The notes beneath the pieces were generated by a model that made no database searches, had not been told where the DNA came from, and saw only the letters and a list, made by a program, of their open reading frames with translations. Shown in pieces: positions 11,691 to 23,000 of a DNA stretch of 62,000 nucleotides; positions within the stretch are counted from its first letter, which is position 1; the number at the start of each line of letters is the position of its first letter. The position numbers were made by a program, and so were the translations under genes. This DNA is from Phoronis australis (Eukaryota; Phoronida; Phoronidae), in contig NMRA01000190.1 of assembly GCA_002633005.1 (NCBI GenBank), positions 29,625-91,624 of the forward strand, read 5' to 3'.

Positions 11691-13913
11691 AGTATACGCC
11701 CATATACGTACATCTGCGAGCACAAAACTGAGTTTTGAAACAGCTTTTTAGACAGCGTTCCAATTCTTGATCCCAGAACCGCACTCTCTCAAAAAGTATC
11801 CCAGCAATGCAAGACCCCAATAAGGTGGTCTTTTTATCAAACTGGAATCTATAATAAGGTAAATCTTGATTTTAGGCTTGAATTTCGCTTTCGAAAATAA
11901 AAGAAACTATAACCAAAGTTTCTACACGACGTTCTATCTACTCACATAGAAGCGACGTCGTTTCTTCTCGGTATTTCTACGGATTTCCCTGCCCACGATA
12001 GGAGCTTCAAAAGTATAAATCTAATCAACGGAATACATTTTTCAAGAGGGGGGTTCGGCCACACATAACCAGATGCCAGACATTATCTATGACATTACCT
12101 CTCTAAACATTCAGAAACTACAAATATACTGTAATAATGAAAATTATTAAACCAGATGAGATACAAAATTAAACAAAATGAGAAAACGTAGGATAAGAAT
12201 TTATTTATTTCCTGTGAGTACATGACATATGAATTTGTATTTGAAAACACTGATTGCACCTGATGCAACTTAGTACATATTATAGAAAACAATTTAGTAC
12301 ATATTATAGAAAACAATTTAGTACATATTATAGACAATAATTTAGTACATATTATAGAAAACAATTTAGTACATATTATAGCTAACGAAAACAATAGTGT
12401 AATTTATAAACAAACAGGCCATACAATATCAAACTGACATTTATACTTCTAGTGAAACTTCATAACTTTTTCCCCAACACATAAAGTATCTACACTTTTT
12501 CTTGTGTGAAAGGATGGGGTAATTTATGGTGTCTACAGAACAGACTCACTTGTAAAGCACATTAAGGTAACATAATTATTACTGTGAAGACTTATAAAAT
12601 ATTAAGACAACATCGGTACTGAAACACTAGCTCCTGTATGCCATTCCTGGGTGCGATACCCCATGCAGTGTTTACAATTTGGGCAAGAAAGCAGCAACCT
12701 TATTGGGACCAAAATTGACAGTTCCAAGGTTAGGCAAAGACTTTCATGAGCTGAGGAGTCAATGAAGATGACACCAATTCTTCGGGTCAAACACTCCTCA
12801 TTTGTTTGCACAATGGCAACCCCAACATGCCATCAATGTTCTCAAGTCTGAGAAATAGTGCAGTGAAAGTTCATCCTGGTACCCTTCCTCCTAACTCAGC
12901 TTAGGCAAATACTATGGCTAGATCTACATTTTACTGTTAGCTACAGGAATGGTGAGGAAAGTCACAGCAGGAAACTTGTTGCCAAACATGAGCAATCTTC
13001 AACCTGCTCCTCAGAAATTCCTGGAAGTTGTTTGCTGTTGCTTTAATACAAAAGGCTATCTTCTCTAAAGGGAAATATCAGTAGCATTTTCTAGAAAAGC
13101 AGACTTCTGCATTTTGAACGGATTTCTACGTTTTTATGTAGATACTTTTCTAGGACGTTTTGCTTGTTTCTAATTGCATGGACCATGACTATTAAAATTG
13201 TTTTACTGAAATCCTCATGCAGCATACAAACGTGACTTGATTTTGAACAAGACATGTAGTGCGAGATCACCATTCATTTAAGTGTACTCTTCAGCCGATT
13301 TTCCTCAGTCACAAAAATCAAATTACTCAACCACAACTATGTGTCTCAAACCTTTCCCTACAGTGATGGAAAAGAATTACCACACCAAACCAGATCGTCC
13401 AACAGCTTGGCAACCAGAAGTGGAGTGCCAATGTAGTAGTACGTCAGTTTCGACAGGGTTGGCCAACTCTTCCCAAATTAGACTGCTCCACTTTAATTGC
13501 TGGTGGTACAGTTGAAGACAAAAGTAATTGAACAAAATGTCATTTTCCCATCATGGCGGATAATTATGTTGACAGCAAAAATGATGGGGATTTCCGGTGT
13601 CATTTTGTCTGAACACATTTGGCCCTTATTGTAAATATTTCTTTGTTTTCATGCTAGAAATCATTGCTTTGATTTCAAGGAAATTTTGAGACCAAATTAC
13701 TAATCAAACTACTTCTTCATTTCCACGTTATGGGTGCAAAAACCTTTTTAATTGTTCCACTGACGAATCACCATTTCAGGTAACCTTGAAGTTAAAGTAC
13801 AGATTTGGTTTCATTGTTATGGTTCCGTAGCTAAATACAAGAAGTAGATGAAAAACTGTCAAAGGTCCTTAACTGGTCTAGTCTTCCTTGGCTGGTACCA
13901 AGTTATTCTTGTA
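11691..13913. other. Downstream flank of DHDH; no assigned gene
   Basis: Contains the 24-bp tandem repeat listed separately. A minus-strand frame (12811 down to 12602) reads NEECLTRRIGVIFIDSSA and CPNCKHCMGYRTQEWHTG, which looks protein-like, but I do not recognise it. It could be DHDH 3' untranslated sequence or part of another gene. Confidence 0.4.
12270..12380. repeat. 24-bp tandem repeat, about 4.6 copies
   Basis: The unit TTAGTACATATTATAGAAAA plus CAAT repeats head to tail. Only the third unit differs noticeably (GACAATAA). The reverse strand reads a repeated IICTKLFS peptide, a by-product of the 24-nt period. Confidence 0.95.
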
Positions 13914-14017
13914 TCAAATGTCATCATAGTTAACGCCCACCTGCCGCAGAGCCTCCTCCATAATAGACATAACTAGCAGGGAATTCTCATGGGTCACTAG
14001 AGGATTCTCCAATTCCC
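13914..14017 (-). CDS. DHDH: DHDH exon 7, C-terminus and stop (residues 300-333)
   Basis: The acceptor is CTTTTTGTAG; 104 nt ending in TGA at 13914-13916. It reads [19 protein letters not shown], then [15 protein letters not shown], the usual C-terminal helix. No strong AATAAA lies close by. ATTAAA occurs on the minus strand at 13492-13497 and 13042-13047, and AATAAATAAA near 12201, so the 3' end is uncertain. Confidence 0.92.
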
Positions 14018-17000
14018 CTACAAAAAGGAAGAGCAAAGAAGTGTAATGTCCATCTTACACAGCCCCAAGTTTCTACTAAGACTCCTAAGTCAGGTCTAAC
14101 TTTTGTACTCAATATCAAACTTGAAATTGATGTCAGCATTTCTTGTTCTACTATTTAACAATCTTGAGACAAGTGTCTATTCTTCAATGCTCAAGTACGT
14201 TATGGTTTTTTGCATAAGCATTATTTTCTAGTCCAAGTTCACACTCTGTGGCCCCTAGATTCAAGCTAAAACTTAGAGTAAAAACTTGAGATTTTGAGTA
14301 AAAACTCGAAATTTCAAGTACGGACTTGAATATTTAGCCTTAATGCTGGGGTCAATAAGTGTTAACTAGGATTAGACAGCTATTTAAGTGAGCCATTATG
14401 TACTGGAGCAATAATAAACAACCATCTTGCGTTACCACAAAATTATAGAAAACGACAAACATAATTTCAAGTTTGAGTTCGAGTAAAAAGGTTAGACTCC
14501 AGGCCTAAGTGAGTTACTTTGATATTGAATTCTAAGCTTGAATTAATTAACTAAGGTGGTGACCCTCTCTCTTGGTTTGAGTGACAGCAATCAAGTTTCT
14601 GATACTTTCTAACTGCGAATTTTTAACCTTAGAAACCATCAACATTTGGCTAAGATTGGAAGATCATGCCTCAGAAATGGCTGATCGGGTCATTGAAAGG
14701 AAACTTTCTGATATGATGATTGATGTTCTCCAAAATGCTGCCTCACTTCTACATAATTGATACCTTAAAAGATGCTAGGATTTGTAGAATATTAATGAAA
14801 AAATCAAGAAAGTTGCATAAAACGAAAAAAAAATGATAATTTTGAAAACAGTAATGGTGATTCCACGATTTTGTGTGCATTCTTGCATCAAAAGTTTGAT
14901 CGGGTTATTGATAGCATTCTTTCTTATACAATTTTATCATAAAGATAAGGCCACGTGACCCAATCAATAGCAGCTTCGTACTGATGAAAAGTGAAAACAG
15001 GCTTTCTACTTCCTAAAAATATACATTTTTACTTGGTTGAATTCTGTTATCAAAATGCAAAGTTGCTGCTCAAGTTACTCATAAACTTAAGACAAACTTA
15101 AATACTATCGACTGTTTGTGGGTTTGGTGATTGATGAAGTGAAATTAATGAGTCTAGATACCAGGATTTTAAAGCAGTTATAAACCAAGGTTTCATTCAA
15201 ACAAATGAATTTTTGATTTTGACCATTTAATGCTATAATATTGGTCTCAACTTGTCCCTTCCTCAGATGAAAAGTGAAGGCGATTGTGTAGTACAAGCAG
15301 TGTGGGAGAGAACATTTTGAATGAATACTACGGTATGTGGATGAAACAACAATGAGAATAAACATTCACAATTTGACTGAACAAACAACTAAAAGCTGAC
15401 ATACTGTTGAGTCAATTGACGGGAAGGGCACATAAATTGAATAAACTTTAAACTCTAAAAAAGCTGACCTTTTAGCAGACTGTCGCGTACTGCACTAGCC
15501 TGATAAGCGAATCCTGCAGAGTTTCTGAAATTCCACTTTGTCGTAGTCTCCGTCAGTGGATATTCATACACCTTCCCATTAATACAGCACTTGACAGGAC
15601 TGTGACTTGGATTATCAACCTGTAAGGGATTCAGTGCAAGCTCAGTGGTCTAATTATTTCCAAAACACATTCTTTCAAAAGGAGAAAAATTGGATCTCTC
15701 CATCCATTCCATGTTTCAGTAAGCCTTTATTGTTACATTAAAATGGTGCTTAGTTGCTCCATATGCAATAAGTGACCCTCAGTATAACATCTGTTCTACG
15801 CCTTTTCAACTTGTTGCATGCTAAGTATTAAATAGCAAGTGGTGACTGATGGACAATTAAGCATGGCACAAACAGGTATCCAAACTGGTGAGCTTGCAGA
15901 CACAAGATGACACCTTAAAGGTATACCCCCACGGTTAAGTGCTAAAAAATAATGATTTGTCAAGCTGTATATCAGAAAGGCAAACATATTTAGACCAGCA
16001 TCAAAGCTGGCTACTGCAACGCTTTCTCTAATAACAGACATCGGTCACTCATCCTATGACATCATTCCCAGACATCCAGTTCAAGCAGGCAGTGTGAGCT
16101 AATGTGGGTATTGTGATTCAGTTTTCTCTTAACTGACTGATGGACGGTTGTGAACGTAACAGATAGTGTGTTGATTCATTATGTTTGTTTTAGGAACCGA
16201 ATTCCAGGATAAAACTAATTCTTTATTTGAAAATAGTGTCGTCTATGGTAAAATCTCACCAATTCTGGACAAAAACTGCCAAAAATTTGATCTTTCTGAA
16301 TTTTTCAAAGGCTTCTAAAATGTTTCCAAATGCCAAGTTTCTCGCAGCATTGCCTGGTGATAACTATGGTATAGGAATCAAAATTAACAGGAATTTATTA
16401 GACCTTACCATAGATTATAGACAACAGATTCACAACTTCGATATTTTCTTGCGTACTACCCTAGAGGAGGCGACACTCTCCTAAATTATCTGTTTCAGTT
16501 TCAGGTTAGTATATTGTGACGAGACAACAGCCGACCATGATTAGCAGATGATGTAATTGCCAGAAATAAAACCTGCTAATTTAGCCATGTGTCCCTAGTG
16601 AATAAATGACGTCATTGCTTCTGTAACAGTCCAGATTTCATCCACTGGAAGTATACGGAGTTGGCGGTCTATACACTATAGTCTATCGCGTTACTTATCT
16701 TTTATAAAAAATTCATACAACATAAAAAATGTACCTTGTCTACCATAGTATATCACAGTACGCCATGAATTGGCCAGGACTTTGCCTGACCTCTGAGCAC
16801 AACTCACATTGTAGTGAGTGATTGGGCTTCATGCACTTCTGATTCTATTCTAAGTCTCGATGACACTTAAAAAGTGAGAAATATCCAGGAGTATACCTTC
16901 AAACACTGCAAGCCTTAGCTGACCGCCATCACATCAAACAATAATAGCAAGCTAAAGCAACACATAAAATTGTAATGATGATATCATCATGATACCAGTA

Positions 17001-20000
17001 ATCAGTTTATCTTCCAAAAGTATGAGAGATAGCTTGTTCACCAGAAACAATTCCAAGATCTTTAACTGAACTGTCTCTAAAATGAACAGTGTGTCACACT
17101 GAACAATCAAATCTTTTATTCTCCTAAGCACATCAGTACATGTACAAAGCCCCGTTTCACAAAAGCAACTAATTGTTTTACCCAAGGCCTAGAGCAACAG
17201 TGTTAAACTAGGTTGACAGGGGATGATAGTACTTTGTTGAATGTGATTGGAGTCAAGTGAATGCTCACAGATTGGGAATTCTTGGCAAAACAGGATTTTG
17301 CACCTTTTATCCCACAAAACTGCTGATAGATTGAACATACCGGGGTAACAGTGCAACAGAGTCCGTGCACAGTTGTCTGATCAATCTAATGCTATAAACT
17401 GAATTAAAAACTAATTTTTTCAATGAAACAGATCAAACCTACCGTGATGGAACCGCGTGTGCCACTAATGACAGTGGTGTTTGAACCTTGAACCACGAAC
17501 GAGGAAGTCAGCACAGCCATTCGGTTACCCTTGTAGAGAAGAGTCACGCATAAAGTCTCGTCAACACCTGTTAAGCAAGAAGAAAACTTGTATTACAGTA
17601 AAAATTCTACAATTTGGGACAGTCTCTAGAATTTGAGACATGGAAACTCCAGCGAAAAATAAGGTTTCTTTATTCTGGAATTTGGGAAAAGGATGATTTT
17701 GGCATTCAGAATATTTCTCGAATTTCAGACACTGTGTTTTAATCTACAGAGTTGGTAATTTTGCTATCAGTCAGGTGATTCTTGAATTTGATACAGCCAA
17801 TACAGCTTACTTCCTGAATTTGGGACAAATTCCAATCTCGTGCAAAATAATCAAACTTTCACCATCCCAAATTATAGAATTTTTATAGCAGCATTAAGAG
17901 ACAGTTTGATCATGAACTGGCTTCGGAACCTCAGGTGAATGCTTCTCTGGACTTGCAATAATTTTGTTTTAAAAGCTTTTGCTCAGCTGAATGCCCAACT
18001 CTTGATGTGTATATTTCTCTGATTTGCTGACCTCAGGGTTAATATGGCAAACACAGCGTGATGCATAATCAATGAACTGTCAAAATTCTAAGAACACATA
18101 CATTAATTAAGTCAACCGTCACACCTAGACAAAAACACAATTTGCAACTTATAAAACAACAGGAAAGCAAAAAGTTGAAACTACATGAAATTACTAAAAG
18201 AACATGTCAGAGATAATCAAACAGGTTGAATTCCGTTTGCATGCTGTCCCCATGACATGAAATTTGTGATTACGTCTAGTTTGTGATCAGAATTAGGTTT
18301 ACACGAACAACAACTAACAAAATGGGCATCTTCTATCCTTTATTATATATACTTTGAAAATTGATACCTGAATGACTATGGAGAAATCCAGTGGCTACAA
18401 TCTTTTCAGGTTTCTCGTGGTCAAACACCATGCAGGCATATTGCACAGGATATATGCCTAAATCTAGCATAGAACCACCAGCCATCTTCTTGTCGTACAA
18501 ACGTTGGATATGCGAGGCCGCAATGCAGTGGTCAGAGGTAAACAACTTGACTTCACCAAGATTTCCAGCAGAGAGCTCTTGCCGGATTTTCTCATTCACA
18601 GGAAAAAAGCGTGACCACAGACCCTGAATAAATGTTAAATAACTGCGACATCTTTCTCAAGTAAAGCGCAACACACACACCCAAATAAATTCAATAAATT
18701 TGCAATCTTTTCGCATCTCTAACCTGTTTCCAGTGATCACTCTGTCTTCCATGTACGTTAAGGATCTCATAGTAGACAAGCAAAACTGAAGCATGCACAC
18801 ACCAAGGGGGAATCGAGCAGCTCAAATAAGCTCCCCCTCCCCATTGGCAAAGTGGGCAAAAAGGATTGCCCCAGAGAACAAAAACTCTGAAAAAGTAGAA
18901 AACAAGACAAAAGTCCACTAAAAAGGCAGGAATTCGGCGAATGCACAATTCATAGCTCTGAACGTACCCATTTTTTTTTGGATTTTTTAGTAAAAGGTCC
19001 AAATTCAGGTTGTAGCCAAGATGTCAATTCAAAAAATTCAAACTTCAGTGTTTAGACTATACTGTTTTTGCTACTGATTCAATGTTTTTAAATCAAATTA
19101 CACATATTGACCTTTTGCACGAAATCATCAACCCAGGTAAGTCACTGCAGGGAAACAACTTCCTAAAATCCTCACTTTTCTTTTGAGATGGTAAAAAGTA
19201 AGGATGGGCATGAGAGATAATTATTTTTTATTCCACACCTGTTGGTAATCAGGAAAACTATTTTTATGCGTTAAAGAGCTCTAATGAAAATTCGAAATTA
19301 TGAAGTAAACGTGACTATCCTTAATATAAAATTGAATTATCAAATAAAGTTTAAAACATTATTAAACATCATTGTAATAAAAGTGCATTCTAATTATTTA
19401 TTTTTTACAATAGGACTTGCCCTAAGCTTATACAGACTTGTCTGAGCCATGTTGCTGATAGTTTTGATCCATGCCCATCTTAATAACAAAGGTGCTGCCT
19501 TAAAAGTATTAGTAACAGGACTTCAGTATCCTCTGATAAAAAAGCATGAAGCAGACAATTTGTTCAGCATGGTTTAGTTAACGGCATTGTCTTGTGGCAT
19601 TCGAATTCTGATCAAAAATAGCAGTGCTGTCTCGCAGCGTTATGGCAGGCATTAAATTACATTAAATTTGGGATTATGTTTTAGGAATATGCAGAGCTAA
19701 GACAATTATCAAATGTTGGTCCTTAGTTATCAGCTTGATTAGCTTTTCTCCTAGTTTTTATATACTTTCTTCTTGTCAATTTTACCAGAGGCATTACATT
19801 AAGGTCGCACTACGGTTCAAGCAGATACATGTACAAGTATGAATTTCTTGATCCGTGATGGCATTTTTTTGGAGTTTCAGAGAACTTTCCAACAGATCTT
19901 TGTTCCTCTCCCAGTTGCTTCAGGTATTCAACAATTCCCTTTTTTGTTTCTAAATGCTCCTTCAATCTCCTCGAAGCTCAGCAGAAAGATTACGAGATCA

Positions 20001-23000
20001 AGGTTCTTGTTTTGCCAAAAATATGCAAAATGAGACGATGTAATCATTTGCTATGCAATCACTTCATACAAGCCACCAAAGACACTGAATGACACAAGAG
20101 CTACTACAGTCACTGAAGGCGTGACAAAAATCCTTAGTAAAGTAGGTCACAGGTTGCCACCACTTAAAATTGCCCAGCATCCGCGTTTTCAACAAAAAAC
20201 AGCATAGCAAGTCAGAGCAAAAATAACAAGATTCCAGCAGAACAGAAACTTGACATGAATTCCTTTAGGTCTCCAGAGTACCAATGAAAGTCTTTTATAT
20301 AAATATTTTGCTTTGGGATTTTTTTACAAACATGGGTTCATTAAATTACAATTGTGTATTATTTACATTGCATGATGTGGTACAACAGTCTAATTTTAAC
20401 AAGATGAATTCTTCTAAAAATAACTAGATAACACTGTAAGGTATAACTTCTCAGCAAATAATTTTGAAAATCCAATGCATCTAGTTTAAATCCGGAGCTA
20501 CTTTAATCTGTACTTGATTTTATGGCTGCCTTTGTAATATTTAATCGTTTCAGGTTCTTAGGTGTGAGAGAAATTCTATCTCCTGCAAGTTTGGACAAAG
20601 TAAAAATGAGACCTAAGGTAATTTTTATTGGCTGAAAATTGTAATTTCATGGGTGTGACAGACGAACAGGACGGATGCACAAATTTTATGTACGTCCGTC
20701 GCGATATCTGACTCAACGAATAATCCCTGTGATCTAAAAGTTTGGTCAACAGTATTGAGAAACAAGCTAAAAGAAAATCTGAATTTGTTTTAATTTTTAT
20801 TGAAAATTTTTGACGTGATCAAACTTTTTAGCATTTTTTTGTAATGGACGTACGGTACCATGATATCCAGGAGTTGGCTTCTGACACCAAGAGTTCGACG
20901 ATGCGCTACTGGTCAAATGATATTTTTTAGAAAGTTTAGGCTCCGTGTGATTGTACAAACTTGATAATATAGCAAAATACCCGTAATTAGCTTATTTATG
21001 ACAATAATTAGCAAGACGCATAAAAATCAGGGTAATTTTTTAGGACCAAATGACCACCAAAAAATGGTCCGTTAAGGAAAAAATCAAAAGCTAAAGGAAA
21101 TTCGAATACGACCCCTGAAACTAGAGAGACTGGGCTTTTAGATGACACCAGAAATGTTGATCTAGTCACAATTTTAATTTTTTGTCTCTAGGTTGACCTT
21201 TTCACGGAATTGCCCTTAGACAAATAAATTTTTATAAAAAAGCAGACTAGACAGTTGACATCTGTAACGAGTAATATGCTGTAAACATCCTCTTTAAACA
21301 AGATAAAGATCTGTCTGAAAAAAATCTTTTGAATATATCCAATGTCATCTGGTGAGTCCAACTGGTTTATCCACATTCCATTCTCAGTAGTGGACTGGTC
21401 ATCAAAGGAGTGGCTATTCACTCGGTAAGAAGTGAGGGTAATTAGTGTTTCTTATCAGATCATATCTAAATAGATTTGAAAGCATTAACTTTCTTTTTGA
21501 GACATGAAAACCGATGGAAACCATAAAATCTGACTTAAGGAGTAAAAATTGAACTATGGAGGTTTTTTACTTTTCAAAATTGGTACAGTAATAGCTTATC
21601 ATATAATTATACTGCATCACTAACTCACAACACAAGCTGGCCTGAAAGCATGTGGATAAAACTGGTAGTTATAATGGGAGTCTGCTTAAAGGGCACATTC
21701 AAGACATGACATTCATCATTTTACCCATATTAATCTGATAAGATTTGATTTAACAATTTCAGTATGTGAACTCACAAGCAAGGATGTGCCCTCACACAAT
21801 GGGCACATGAAAACTCCTGTGCCGGGTTGCATGAGACAGTCCCCAGATAGGGACTCAGTTATGTTCCTTAATTTTTCACCACATTTGTGCACTTATGGAA
21901 ACACTGGTCGTGCTTTCTTATCTTGTTTTGTTTTGATTGCTAAGGCAATTTTTGCCTCGGTACAGACCGGGAATAAAGTATCAATATTATTGAAAATAAA
22001 TAGGCTGTGTTTTCATGCAATGCCTTACTTTAAGGACTTAGTCATTGAAATAAGGCTTAGTTTTTAGAATGTTATTAGAAAAGTCGTTAATCAAACAATA
22101 TAAATATAATGATCGAAAAATATATCATTAGTGAGTAAACAAAGACACAAATATGCAGATGATTTAGTCGAGTCCCTAATTCCTGCAGCCGGGCACTAAT
22201 GTTCATTTTATCAAAGGTTGCAAGTACCAAAGCAATGCTATGTTTTCGACCAGAATGAAACCTTACAAATGCTGATAATATTTAATATTTAGACTTAACA
22301 TTGAGAATGCCAACTAAGTTGCTGCATGTCGAATGATTCAGCCCGGCTTTCTAGTTAGCATGCGTGACCAGACAACCAACGACCATGGTCTAAATGACAG
22401 TCTACCTCCATTGCAAACAGTCTCTTCTCTTTGGCCAGACTGAATATCTCTTTAGCTTGTTTTGAATTAACTGCAACAGGCTTTTCTATCAGGATGTGCT
22501 TTCCAGCATTGAGAAATAGTAGACTGAGTTTATGGTGCTCGGTGTCGACGCTTCCAATATAGACAACATCTGTGAGAAAAATGATTAGCATTACCACAGT
22601 CGAGGCCACAAAACAATCTAAACGGAAACTATCATCAGCGTTAACTATGAATGTTTTTCTAAATTGATCCCGGCACATAATTCAACCTTGCCTTTGAAAA
22701 GAATAAATATCAGGTAGACCCTTGACATGAGCTAGTTCAGGTATCAAGACTTCACACCTTTGCTTTATAAATAGCAAACAATTTATCACCCCACCTGGTG
22801 GATGTACTTGCTTCTAATGATGTAGTGCGATGTGAAGAAAACATCAACTCCTGAGATAGCGAGGCGTCCTGCCTGGATACATTCATAGACTACGCAATAA
22901 ATTTGAACTGTATTCTGAATTTAACAAGAAGTCAAAGAAGTTGAAAATTGACAATTGAAATTGTCTATTTTCAACCCACTTAAGTGTCAGCTCCTTAGAT

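Noticed and set aside
12270-12380. CRISPR-like array
   Set aside because: Units abut with no spacers, and the genome is eukaryotic.
12095-12394. 99-codon frame with repeated IICTKLFS
   Set aside because: A 24-bp DNA repeat is a multiple of three, so a repeated peptide is automatic.
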